A stretch of DNA of 64,000 nt from Pteria penguin (lineage: Eukaryota > Mollusca > Bivalvia > Pterioida > Pteriidae): the NCBI GenBank assembly GCA_035048485.1, contig CM068583.1, forward strand, positions 20,125,341-20,189,340. Direction: 5' to 3'. The notes beneath the pieces were generated by a model. That model saw only the letters and a program-made list of their open reading frames with translations. It did no database searches and had not been told where the DNA came from. Position numbers and translations under genes: made by a program. This document shows positions 36,678 through 50,339 of the stretch, piece after piece. The first letter of the stretch is position 1, and each line of letters begins with the position of its first letter.

Positions 36678-38120
36678 AGTATTTCACTATCACCTTTGCA
36701 TAAGAAGTTTTAGATAGTTTACTTTGGATTTACCTCAGTTCTTCTCATGAAAATTCTGATCTATATATATACATATTTGTCACACATTCCGTCCATAATG
36801 AATTAACAGTGATCATTTCACTTCATTTTTACTTTTGATATTATTATTTATACATGTCTTGCATGAATTGTTTTAATTAACTTTAGATTAGCTGGGATAT
36901 ATAGGCTGTGATAAAAATGAGTAACATTATTTAATGATATTTGTAATATATTCATGTGCCCTTGAGTCTAATGATATCTCATTTACTTCTCTATTGTTAT
37001 TTACTTGAGAGAATGGATTCCTGCTTATATGGTTTTTTCTATTGTTGAATGTCGTGAATTATGACTTTTTTATGTTTTACTCATCAATTATTTTGTTTTG
37101 AGGACTTTTTGCTTTATTGCACAGTAATTTACTGAACTGAAAATTCCAAATCTCAAAAATGCATGTGAAAATGTAAAATTTTTGTTACATTAACAAGTAG
37201 ATGAATGGTATTTTCCTTACTGAAAGAATTCATCATAAATTTGAAATGAAATTCTATTCTTCTCAATTTAACTCACCCTGATTGGTTTTGGAGTAGGTAG
37301 GTAGGAAAAATAGTTTTTTTATACAACATATCTATGTGGTCATAGAAAGAGATGAGATTGCTGCTTAGGTACATATTTAGAACATATGCAGTATTAGTTA
37401 TTTTCAACCATTTCAATTTTAATTTTAGATTCATCTGTTAAATGGTTTGAATGACCAAATCAACAAAAAAAAAGTTTTCATATAAAAAAGGATAAAATGG
37501 TTTCAGTATGGCAATTTTTTGAAGTGGTCATGGTTGCTGAATCAAACGATATTTTTTAAAATTTTTGTTTAAGGTACAGACTATGACAACTGATATGAAA
37601 TGTTAAAAATATTGATATAGTGCTGTCATCACATGGACTTCTTTGTGTGTTTTTTAATCATTGATGTAAATACTTATAGTGAGATAAAGTAGTCAGTCAC
37701 TATGTTTTAAGAAGGTTCTTATAATTATATTGAATTTGCAAACTTGTAATTACATATACATGTTTCTTTAAAATTGTCTATACAGAACCAGATTTAAATA
37801 AGACTTATCTTTCTTGGAACCATTTGTAAAAGTTATCTTTCTTTGTAATCATAACTACAAGTTATATTTACAAAGAAGTTACAATGCATAGATAATATAT
37901 AAAACCACAGATACACATAAACAATGTTATTTATCAAAAACTCTTTGTCGTCTTTTTATTGATAAAATTCAAATTTCATAATACCTTTTCGTTTTATATG
38001 AGTTGTTTATTAAATTATCCATTTCATACTTTAGTTGCAATGTATTAGAATCTTACATAATTTATACTTTAATTTATTTGTCTTCTCTGTAATTGTTATT
38101 TCTTAATCTTAGATATAATG

Positions 38121-38126
38121 AATAAA
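38121..38126 (+). terminator. AATAAA poly(A) signal, distal
   Basis: A second canonical hexamer about 1.6 kb after the stop and 100 bases before the satellite, followed by a GT/TTTT-rich stretch (GTGATCTTTTGATATTATGT). Confidence 0.4.
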
Positions 38127-38228
38127 ACTTACGTAATTGAGGTGATCTTTTGATATTATGTGATATTGAAAAAGTTAAACAGCTACAGAAGGAGGAAGGC
38201 GAGTAGATGTCTGACTAAGCTGTATGAG

Positions 38229-41200
38229 AAAGGACATCACAGACATAAAGAACAGACAAGAATTAGGACATGAAAAGACCTTCCTACTCACCATAAAAGA
38301 CATCACAGACATATAGAGAAGAATAAGGACATAAAAAGACCTTCCTACTCACCATAAAAGACATCACAGACATACAGAGCAGAGAAGAATAAGGACACAA
38401 AAGCCCTTCCTACTCACCACAAAAGACATCACAGACATACATAGCAGAGAAGAATAAGGACATAAAAAGACCTTCCTACTCACCACAAAAGGCATCAAAG
38501 ACATACAGAGCATAGAAGAATAAGGACGTGAAAAGACCTTCCTACTCACCACAAAAGACATCACAGACATACATAGCAGAGAAGACTAAGAACTTAAAAA
38601 GATCTTCCTACTCACCACAAAAGACATGAAAGACATACAAAGCAGAGAAGAATAAGGACATGAAAAGACCTTCCTACTCACCACAAAAGACATCACACAC
38701 ATACACAGCAGAGAAGAATAAGGACATAAAAGACCCTCCTACTCACCACAAAAGGCATCACACACATACAGAGCAGAGAAGAATAAGGACATGAAAGACC
38801 CTCCTACTCACCACAAAAGACATCACAGATATACAGAGCAGAGAAGAATAAGGACATGAAAAGACCTTCCTATTCACCACAAAAGACATCACAAATATAC
38901 AGAGCAGAGAACAATAAGGACATGAAAAGACCTTCCTACTTACCACAAAAGACATCACAGACATACAGAGCAGAGAAGAATAAGGACATAAAAAGACCTT
39001 ACTACTCACCACAAAAGACATCACAGACCCTACAGAGCAGAGAAGAATAAGGACATAAAAAGACCTTCCTACTCACCACAAAAGATATCACACACATACA
39101 GAGCAGAGAAGAATAAGAACTTAAAAAGATCTTACTACTCACCAAAAAGACACGAAAGACATACAGAGCAGAGAAGAATAAGGACATGAAAAGACCTTCC
39201 TACTCACCACAAAAGACATCACACACATACAGAGCAGAGAAGAATAAGGACATAAAAGACCCTCCTACTCACCACAAAAGGCATCACACACATACAGAGC
39301 AGAGAAGAATAAAGACATGAAAGACCCTCCTACTCACCACAAAAGACATCACAGATATACAGAGCAGAGAAGAATAAGGACATGAAAAGACCTTCCTATT
39401 CACCACAAAAGACATCACAAATATACAGAGCAGAGAACAATAAGGACATGAAAAGACCTTCCTACTTACCACAAAAGACATCACAGACATACAGAGCAGA
39501 GAAGAATAAGGACATAAAAAGACCTTACTACTCACCACAAAAGACATCACAGACCCTACAGAGCAGAGAAGAATAAGGACATAAAAAGACCTTCCTACTC
39601 ACCACAAAAGACATCACACACATACAGAGCAGAGAAGAATAAGAACTTAAAAAGATCTTACTACTCACCAAAAAGACACGAAAGACATATAGAGCAGAGA
39701 AGAATAAGGACATGAAAAGACCTTCCTACTCACCACAAAAGACATCACACACATACAGAGCAGAGAAGAATAAGGACATAAAAGACCCTCCTACTCACCA
39801 CAAAAGACATCACACACATACAGAGCAGAGAAGAATAAGGACATAAAAGACCCTCTTACTCACCAAAAAAGACATCACACACATACAGAGCAGAGAAGAA
39901 TAAGGACATAAAAAGACCTTCCTAATCACCACAAAAGACATCACAGACATACAGAGCAGAGAAGAATAAGGACATGAAAAGACCTTCCTACTCACCACAA
40001 AAGACATCACACACATACAGAACAGAGAAGAATAAGGACATAAAAGACCCTCCTACTCACCACAAAAGACATCACACACATACAGAGCAGAGAAGAATAA
40101 GGACATAAAAGACCCTCTTACTCACCAAAAAAGACATCACACACATACAGAGCAGACAAGAATAAGGACATAAAAAGACCTTCCTAATCACCACAAAAGA
40201 CATCACAGACATACAGAGCAGAGAAGAATAAGGACATGAAAAGACCTTCCTACTCACCACAAAAGACATCACAGACATACAGAGCAGAGAAGAATAAGGA
40301 AATAAAAAGACCTCCCTACTCACCATAAAAGACATCACAGACATATAGAGCATAGAAGAATAAGGACATAAAAAGACCTTCCTACTCACCATAAAATCAT
40401 CAAAGACATACAGACCAGAGAAGAATAAGGACATAAAAAGACCTCCCTTCTCACCATAAAAGACATCACAGACATACAGAGCAGAGAAGAATATGGACAT
40501 GAAAAGACCTTCCTACTCATCACAAAAACATCACAGACATACAGAGCAGAGAAGAATAAGGACATAAAAAGACCTTACTACTCACCACAAAAGACATCAC
40601 AGACATACAGAACAGAGAAGAATAAGGACATGAAAAGACCTTCCTACTCACCACAAAAGACATCAAAGACGTACAGAGCAGAGAAGAATAAGGACATAAA
40701 AAGACCTTCCTACTCACCACAAAAGACATTACAGACATACAGAGCAGAGAAGAATAAGGACATAAAAGACCCTCTTACTCACCACAAAAGACATCACACA
40801 CATACAGAGCAGAGAAGAATAAGGACATAAAAAGACCTTCCTAATTACCACAAAAGACATCACAGACATACAGAGCAGAGAAGAATAAGGACATGAAAAG
40901 ACCTTCCTACTTACCACAAAATACATCACAGACATACAGAGCAAAGAAGAATAAGGACATAAAAAGACCTTACTACTCACCACAAAAGACATCACAGACC
41001 CTACAGAGCAGAGAAGAATAAGGACATAAAAAGACCTTCCTACTCACCACAAAAGACATCACACACATACAGAGCAGAGAAGAATAAGAACTTAAAAAGA
41101 TCTTACTACTCACCAAAAAGACACGAAAGACATATAGAGCAGAGAAGAATAAGGACATGAAAAGACCTTCCTACTCACCACAAAAGACATCACACACATA

Positions 41201-44200
41201 CAGAGCAGAGAAGAATAAGGACATAAAAGACCCTCCTACTCACCACAAAAGACATCACACACATACAGGGCAGAGAAGAATAAGGACATAAAAGAACCTC
41301 TTACCAAAAAAGACATCACACACATACAGAGCAGAGAAGAATAAGGACATAAAAAGACCTTCCTAATCACCACAAAAGACATCACAGACATACAGAGCAG
41401 AGAAGAATAAGGACATGAAAAGACCTTCCTACTCACCACAAAAGACATCACACACATACAGAACAGAGAAGAATAAGGACATAAAAGACCCTCCTACTCA
41501 CCACAAAAGACATCACACACATACAGAGCAGAGAAGAATAAGGACATAAAAGACCCTCTTACTCACCAAAAAAGACATCACACACATACAGAGCAGACAA
41601 GAATAAGGACATAAAAAGACCTTCCTAATCACCACAAAAGACATCACAGACATACAGAGCAGAGAAGAATAAGGACATGAAAAGACCTTCCTACTCACCA
41701 CAAAAGACATCACAGACATACAGAGCAGAGAAGAATAAGGAAATAAAAAGACCTCCCTACTCACCATAAAAGACATCACAGACATATAGAGCATAGAAGA
41801 ATAAGGACATAAAAAGACCTTCCTACTCACCATAAAATCATCAAAGACATACAGACCAGAGAAGAATAAGGACATAAAAAGACCTTCCTTCTCACCATAA
41901 AAGACATCACAGACATACAGAGCAGAGAAGAATATGGACATGAAAAGACCTTCCTACTCATCACAAAAACATCACAGACATACAGAGCAGAGAAGAATAA
42001 GGACATAAAAAGACCTTACGACTCACCACAAAAGACATCACAGACATACAGAACAGAGAAGAATAAGGACATGAAAAGACCTTCCTACTCACCACAAAAG
42101 ACATCAAAGACGTACAGAGCAGAGAAGAATAAGGACATAAAAAGACCTTCCTACTCACCACAAAAGACGTTACAGACATACAGAGCAGAGAAGAATAAGG
42201 ACATAAAAGACCCTCTTACTCACCAAAAAAGACATCACACACATACAGAGCAGAGAAGAATAAGGACATAAAAAGACCTTCCTAATTACCACAAAAGACA
42301 TCACAGACATACAGAGCAGAGAACAATAAGGAAATAAAAAGACCTCCCTACTCACCATAAAAGACATCACAGACATATAGAGCATAGAAGAATAAGGACA
42401 TAAAAAGACCTTCCTACTCACCATAAAATCATCAAAGACATACAGACCAGAGAAGAATAAGGACATAAAAAGACCTTCCTTCTCACCATAAAAGACATCA
42501 CAGACATACAGAGCAGAGAAGAATATGGACATGAAAAGACCTTCCTACTCATCACAAAAACATCACAGACATACAGAGCAGAGAAGAATAAGGACATAAA
42601 AAGACCTTACTACTCACCACAAAAGACATCACAGACATACAGAACAGAGAAGAATAAGGACATGAAAAGACCTTCCTACTCACCACAAAAGACATCAAAG
42701 ACGTACAGAGCAGAGAAGAATAAGGACATAAAAAGACCTTCCTACTCACCACAAAAAACATTACAGACATACAGAACAGAGAAGAATAAGGACATGAAAA
42801 GACCTTCCTACTCACCACAAAAGACATCAAAGACGTACAGAGCAGAGAAGAATAAGGACATAAAAAGACCTTCCTACTCACCACAAAAGACATTACAGAC
42901 ATACAGAGCAGAGAAGAATAAGGACATAAAAAGACCTTCCTACTCACCACAAAAGACATCACAGACATACAGAGCAGAGAAGAATAAGGACATGAAAAGA
43001 CCTTCCTACTTACCACAAAAGACACCACATACATACATAGCAGAGAAGAATAAGAAAATAAAAAGACCTTCTTATTCACCACAAAAGGCATCAAAGACAT
43101 ACAATGCAGAGAAGAAAAAGGACATGAAAAGACCTTCCTACTCACCTCAAAAGACATCACAGACATACAGAGCAGAGAAGAATAAGGACATGAGAAAACC
43201 TTCCTACTTACCACAAAAGACATCATAGACATAAAGAACAGAGAAGAATAAGGACATAAAAAGACCTTCCTACTCACCACAAAAGACATCACAGACATAC
43301 AGAGCAGAGAAGAATAAGAAAATAAAAAGACCTTCCTAATCACCACAAAAGACATCACAGACATACAGAGCAGAGAAGAATAAGGACATGAAAAGACCTT
43401 CCTATTCACCACAAAAGACATCACAAACATACAGAGCAGAGAACAATAAGGACATGAAAAGACCTTCCTACTTACCACAAAAGACATCACAGACATACAG
43501 AGCAGAGAAGAATAAGGACATGAAAAGACCTTCCTATTCACCACAAAAGACATCACAAACATACAGAGCAGAGAACAATAAGGACATGAAAAGACCTTCC
43601 TACTTACCACAAAAGACATCACAGACATACAGAGCAGAGAAGAATAAGGACATAAAAAGACCTTCCTTCTCACCATAAAAGAGATCACAGACATACAGAG
43701 CAGAGAAGAATATGGACATGAAAAGACCTTCCTACTCATCACAAAAACATCACAGACATACAGAGCAGAGAAGAATAAGGACATAAAAAGACCTTACTAC
43801 TCACCACAAAAGACATCACAGACATACAGAACAGAGAAGAATAAGGACATGAAAAGACCTTCCTACTCACCACAAAAGACATCAAAGACGTACAGAGCAG
43901 AGAAGAATAAGGACATAAAAAGACCTTCCTACTCACCACAAAAAACATTACAGACATACAGAACAGAGAAGAATAAGGACATGAAAAGACCTTCCTACTC
44001 ACCACAAAAGACATCAAAGACGTACAGAGCAGAGAAGAATAAGGACATAAAAAGACCTTCCTACTCACCACAAAAGACATTACAGACATACAGAGCAGAG
44101 AAGAATAAGGACATAAAAAGACCTTCCTACTCACCACAAAAGACATCACAGACATACAGAGCAGAGAAGAATAAGGACATGAAAAGACCTTCCTACTTAC

Positions 44201-47200
44201 CACAAAAGACACCACATACATACATAGCAGAGAAGAATAAGAAAATAAAAAGACCTTCTTATTCACCACAAAAGGCATCAAAGACATACAATGCAGAGAA
44301 GAAAAAGGACATGAAAAGACCTTCCTACTCACCTCAAAAGACATCACAGACATACAGAGCAGAGAAGAATAAGGACATGAGAAAACCTTCCTACTTACCA
44401 CAAAAGACATCATAGACATAAAGAACAGAGAAGAATAAGGACATAAAAAGACCTTCCTACTCACCACAAAAGACATCACAGACATACAGAGCAGAGAAGA
44501 ATAAGAAAATAAAAAGACCTTCCTAATCACCACAAAAGACATCACAGACATACAGAGCAGAGAAGAATAAGGACATGAAAAGACCTTCCTATTCACCACA
44601 AAAGACATCACAAACATACAGAGCAGAGAACAATAAGGACATGAAAAGACCTTCCTACTTACCACAAAAGACATCACAGACATACAGAGCAGAGAAGAAT
44701 AAGGACATGAAAAGACCTTCCTATTCACCACAAAAGACATCACAAACATACAGAGCAGAGAACAATAAGGACATGAAAAGACCTTCCTACTTACCACAAA
44801 AGACATCACAGACATACAGAGCAGAGAAGAATAAGGACATAAAAAGACCTTCCTACTCACCACAAAAGACATCACAGACATACAGAGCAGAGAAGAATAA
44901 GGACATAAAAAGACCTTCCTACTCACCACAAAAGACATCAAAGGCATACAGAGCAGAGAAGAATATGGACATAAAAAGACCTCCTACTCATCACATAAAA
45001 CATCAGACACATACAGAGCAGAGAAGAATAAGGACATAAAAATACCTTCCCACTCACCACAAAAGACAGCACAGACATACAGAGCAGGGATAAAAGACAT
45101 CACAGACATACAGAGCAGAGAAGAATATGGACATGAAAAGACCTTCCTACTCATCACAAAAACATCACAGACATACAGAGCAGAGAAGAATAAGGACATA
45201 AAAAGACCTTACTACTCACCACAAAAGACATCACAGACATACAGAACAGAGAAGAATAAGGACATGAAAAGACCTTCCTACTCACCACAAAAGACATCAA
45301 AGACGTACAGAGCAGAGAAGAATAAGGACATAAAAAGACCTTCCTACTCACCACAAAAAACATTACAGACATACAGAACAGAGAAGAATAAGGACATGAA
45401 AAGACCTTCCTACTCACCACAAAAGACATCAAAGACGTACAGAGCAGAGAAGTATAAGGACATAAAAAGACCTTCCTACTCAGCACAAAAGACATTACAG
45501 ACATACAGAGCAGAGAAGAATAAGGACATAAAAAGACCTTCCTACTCACCACAAAAGACATCACAGACATACAGAGCAGAGAAGAATAAGGACATGAAAA
45601 GACCTTCCTACTTACCACAAAAGACACCACATACATACATAGCAGAGAAGAATAAGGACATAAAAAGACCTTCCTATTCACCACAAAAGGCATCAAAGAC
45701 ATACAGAGCAGAGAAGAAAAAGGACATGAAAAGACCTTCCTACTCACCTCAAAAGACATCACAGACATACAGAGCAGAGAAGAATAAGGACATGAGAAAA
45801 CCTTCCTACTTACCACAAAAGACATCATAGACATAAAGAACAGAGAAGAATAAGGACATAAAAAGACCTTCCTACTCACCACAAAAGACATCACAGACAT
45901 ACAGAACAGAGAAGAATAAGAAAATAAAAAGACCTTCCTAATCACCACAAAAGACATCACAGACATACAGAGCAGAGAAGAATAAGGACATGAAAAGACC
46001 TTCCTATTCACCACAAAAGACATCACAAACATACAGAGCAGAGAACAATAAGGACATGAAAAGACCTTCCTACTTACCACAAAAGACATCACAGACATAC
46101 AGAGCAGAGAAGAATAAGGACATAAAAAGACCTTACTACTCACCACAAAAGACATCACAGACATACAGAGCAGAGAAGAATAAGGACATAAAAAGACCTT
46201 CCTACTCACCACAAAAGACATCAAAGACATACAGAGCAGAGAAGAATATGGACATGAAAAGACCTCCTACTCATCACATAAAACATCAGACACATACAGA
46301 GCAGAGAAGAATAAGGACATAAAAATACCTTCCCACTCACCACAAAAGACAGCACAGACATACAGAGCAGGGAAGAATAAGGACATAAAAAGACCTTCCT
46401 ACTCACCACAAAAGACATCAAAGACATACAGAGCAGAGAAGAATATGGACATGAAAAGACCTCCTACTCATCACATAAAACATCAGACACATACAGAGCA
46501 GAGAAGAATAAGGACATAAAAATACCTTCCCACTCACCACAAAAGACAGCACAGACATACAGAGCAGGGAAGAATAAGGACATAAAAATACCTTCCTACT
46601 CACCACAAAAGACATCACAGACATACAGAGCAGAGAAGAATAAGAACATAAAAATACCTTCTTACTCACCACAAAAGACATCACAGACATACAGAGCAGA
46701 GAAGAATAAGGACATAAAAAAACCTTCCTACACACCACAAAAGACATTACAGACATACAGAGCAGAGAAGAATAAGAACATAAAAATACCTTCCTACTCA
46801 CCACAAAAGACATCACAGATGTACAGAGCAGAGAAGAATAAGGACATGAAAAGACCTTCCTACTCACCACAAAAGACATCACAGACATACAGAGCAGAGA
46901 AGAATAAGAACATAAAAATACCTTCTTACTCACCACAAAAGACATCACAGACATACAGAGCAGAGAAGAATAAGGACATAAAAAAAACCTTCCTACACAC
47001 CACAAAAGACATTACAGACATACAGAGCAGAGAAGAATAAGAACATAAAAATACCTTCCTACTCACCACAAAAGACATCACAGACGTACAGAGCAGAGAA
47101 GAATAAGGACATGAAAAGACCTTCCTACTCACCACAAAAGACATCACAGACATACAGAGCAGAGAAGAATAAGAACATAAAAAGACCTTCCTACTCACCA

Positions 47201-47208
47201 CAAAAGAC
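38229..47208. repeat. 9-kb satellite of 66-bp units with higher-order duplications
   Basis: About 136 head-to-tail units of 66 bp (ACATCACAGACATACAGAGC, then AGAGAAGAATAAGGACATAA, then AAGACCTTCCTACTCACCAC). Because 66 is divisible by three, frames stay open over long runs on both strands: plus-strand KRPSYSPQKTSQTYRAEKNK repeats up to 188 codons, and minus-strand MSVMSFVVSRKVFLCPYSSL repeats up to 410 codons. Many 65-bp units and stops break both frames, and there is no stable start, splice pattern or promoter, so I call it satellite and not a gene. Blocks recur at offsets of 526, 1441, 1187, 1415 and 197 bp, which are near multiples of the unit. Confidence 0.95.
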
Positions 47209-48650
47209 AAATATCACTCATTTAAAACCTAATATCTAATACTCCATATAGAGAAAAAGGATTAAGAGGTTACTGAAGATGAGAAGTCAAAAAAAGTTAA
47301 AAAAAAAAATAAAGTACAAATATTTTTATTAAATAAATATGAATATTCAAAATATTTTGTCCCCCTGACGGTAAGCTAAGGTGCTTGATCTGTAGGAGTC
47401 CCGTCTAATAGTCAAAAGGAACAAGGTTCAGGACCTTATTTTCCTAAGAAAAAAGGTTTAGGCAAGGCCTGTCATAGACTCTCCACCACCCTATTAATCA
47501 GTGTGCAATGCTCAAGGAAAAGTCTGCATAAGGTTTGTAGAGGGGTCTATACAAGACATGTGGTCTTTGTGATGATCTTGGGGTCACACTGTCAATGTCT
47601 AAGACAGTTTACAATTTTAGGACCGGATGAGATAAAATCATCGAAGCATTCCGTAGTTGGTATGTAAGATCACTGTGAAAATAAGGATGAGACATTCCTC
47701 TGGACATGTATTGCTGAGGTCCGTTTTCCTAATTTAAATCTAAGATCTGATTAAAATCTGATGGATTTCCAAAAGTCTTTCGAAGTCTACAGTAATATCT
47801 GTAACCCTAAATTAAAAACGTGTAGATATGAACAAGGGTTCATTTCATATGGAATCTTGAATGTGTAATAAGAAGCATCTGGTTTCTTTTTTGGAAATGT
47901 TTTGTGATTCCCATTTCAAATAGCTTACGTTATTTACTTAATTAAATCTCCGATAGTAATTGCTTTTTTATGTGTGAGCGTCTCCTGTAATGTACACAAT
48001 ACCAGCCTTGAACAACAGGATTGCTCTGCATCTCTTGATGGATACTTAACCCCTGCCTTAGCGGCATGCATGGTTTTCCAGCACGTGGATTCCTATGAAT
48101 CGAGAAATACAAAATGATGCTTTTTGATGGTTAATACCTGCCACATAGAGCACGTATGGAATCCCAATAAAATGCAGATGTTTGCAAGGTATAGAGATTT
48201 CTGGTCTTCTTACAGTACATATTTCCCTTATCCAAGGGTATTCATGTTCAACGAGAAAATATATACCCAAACATTTCATTTTATGGTTTGATAAAAGTAT
48301 AATCTAGCAGGTATAAAAAGAAACATATACATATGTTATCAAATTAATAATGTATTTATTAAGGAGGAATTACAACATTGAAACGAAATTTGTTCCCAAA
48401 TTCTCATACTTGTTAACGTCATTGAACTAGGTGATGATCTACGCTTTTTCTCATCAAATACCAAGGACTAAGGAAAAACAGGAAAAAGAATTCAATGTAA
48501 CATGCATCAAAGATAAACAAATGAAGCTCACTAAGTCTTGTTCAATTACTTGCAGGATAAGGAGTAATTTGAAATTGTAATCTTCTCGTGGAGGGTAAAA
48601 AGCCTATAAAACGCGCACCTTGTAATGTTGCATTTTAACCCTGTAATCAC
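47209..48650. other. Unassigned stretch right of the satellite
   Basis: Non-repetitive, mixed-composition DNA. No open frame over 73 codons and no recognisable element was found. Confidence 0.4.
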
Positions 48651-48657
48651 CGGGGAG

Positions 48658-49129
48658 TTAATGAGCTTTAAAATTTGACTCATCAGTAGTTATCTCCCTC
48701 ACCTCTGACATCAACGTGGTATATTTAACACTTCCAGCTGTCGTAACCGTGTAAACTGAGCTGTGTTTGGTCTCTTCCCGGAGATAGATTTTACGTGTAC
48801 GGTGTTCTGTTAATTGTTTTAAATGGGAAGTAAGTGATTGTACGTGCCGCTGTGCTCTTTGAAGGAGGTCTACAAATGTACCTACATTTAAGTTTATATT
48901 AAATGAAAGCAAGTATGTCTAATAGCGTACTAAGTATCTGAAGCAAAGTTTGAAACGAGTTATTAAATTGCATGTCCGTCTGTGCGTTCGGCAATAAGTA
49001 CTTCAGCAATATTTTTAGTTTTTGAACATCTTTGTTGAGTTTTGAAAATTCATTTTGTTGTCTGTTCAGCAGGATGCCGAAACTAGAAATAAAACAAGGT
49101 TCTGGTGATGGACGTCTTCTTCTGTCCAT
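48658..49129 (-). CDS. Candidate small minus-strand gene, unidentified
   Basis: Two overlapping open frames follow each other on the minus strand. 49129-48899 (76 codons, ATG start) encodes a hydrophobic/amphipathic stretch with LNKDVQKLKILLKYLLP. 48912-48658 (84 codons) continues with FVDLLQRAQRHVQSLTSHLK and ends at a TAA. Removing a 51-base GT-AG interval (GTACGC to AAATGTAG) joins them in phase, giving a helical protein with heptad-like leucines. A further possible acceptor (TTTTATTTCTAG) lies inside the first frame. I recognise no family. It could be a small mollusc-specific gene, a decayed gene, or chance. Confidence 0.3.
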
Positions 49130-49271
49130 TTTGAAACCATATGTACAGGAAACGAGGGTTTACAAAAACAATTGAATGTCGCACAGTAGTACTGCTGATC
49201 ATGGCCTTGGTGATCATACAGATCTAGGGGAAGCCATGAGGGTAAGCAAGAGAAATATTAACTAAAAAGGT

Positions 49272-50339
49272 AGGCACCGTGTAAAATATGGAATGGAAGA
49301 GTGGAATGGAATGGGTTTATGGAATGGAATATGGAAAGAATTCTGGAATGAAGATTTTAAGTTGAACTTTTGGTGTAGAGTCACACATTCGGTTTCTTGG
49401 GATGAAAGGGGTTACATTTTTATGGTAAATGTGTAATAAATGACCACTGGTCAGTCCAGTAAAATTCTGAAATTAAAAATTTTTTGCGTTATTATTAAAC
49501 TTTTGGTGCAAGAGTCACACATTCGGTTTCCTGGGATGAAAGGGGCTACATTTTTATGGTAAATGTGTAATAAGTGACCACTGGTCAGTCCAGTAAAATT
49601 TTGAAATAATTTTTTGCGTTATCTTTTCACACAATGAACTGTCTATAAAGAGCAAAATGTGACAACTGACCATTGGTCACTGTACAACTGATCATTGGTC
49701 ATCGTGCCAAAATTTGGTATTTATAAATCTAAGACTAATTTAACACTGACAGGTGGTAAAATGGCTGCTAATCGAGTAACATGATTATATGCCCAAAATT
49801 GTAAATAAAGAAAAAATAAACTCTACCTTGTAATATGTCATGCGAGTATACAGTTTTTCATGAAGTTAGCTGGAATCAGACACAGCCAGGATAAAACCTT
49901 TCAGTGATTGATTTTGTCGTGTATGGTACCTGCTTGGTCGATAATTAGTATCTGATTGGCACTCGTCTATGTTTAGAAAATTTTAAAAGCAGGAAGGTGG
50001 GACTGGATTGGCATAGCATGCATTGGCAAATATTGTTGTATTTTAGTATGAAGGTCACTGTCCCAGGTCACAGATCTTATTGTCATTTGAAAGGGTTTCA
50101 TTAGTTTAATAAACATGCCGAATATGGAGTCTCTGTCTCGAACGGTGGAAAAGTTATCGATTTAAGAAATCGGTACGGATTAACGGACGAACGAACAGCC
50201 ATGCAGACAGACGGATGCCTTTTAGGTCGGGCGTAAAAAGTATTCCAAACTTCTATTCTAAAATCTAATTCATTCCATTCCATCATTCAATTCCATTCCA
50301 CGATTCCATTCCATTCCATTCCATATTTTACATGGTGCC
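49272..50339. mobile_element. Inverted-repeat element with GGAATGGAATGG ends
   Basis: The left end AGGCACCGTGTAAAATATGG followed by GGAATGGAA words is matched inverted at the right end (CCATTCCATATTTTACATGG then TGCC). AAAAAGGT lies directly outside both ends (49264-49271, 50340-50347), a possible 8-bp target duplication. Inside, a block of about 129 bp with AGTCACACATTCGGTTTC and GACCACTGGTCAGTCCAG occurs twice (about 49370 and 49500). No transposase frame. Confidence 0.72.

Larger units (their letters stand above)
36526..38228 (+). other. EVC2 3' UTR and flank
   Basis: AT-rich, non-coding sequence between the EVC2 stop and the satellite. Two AATAAA signals are plausible 3' ends: one 147 bases after the stop and one just before the satellite. 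The exact cleavage site cannot be seen. Confidence 0.55.

Noticed and set aside
42552..44947. Minus-strand open frames of 410 and 402 codons, the longest in the window
   Set aside because: They are read-through of the 66-bp satellite. The opposite strand is open as well, flanking units break the frame, and the two frames are near copies from a 1187-bp duplication.
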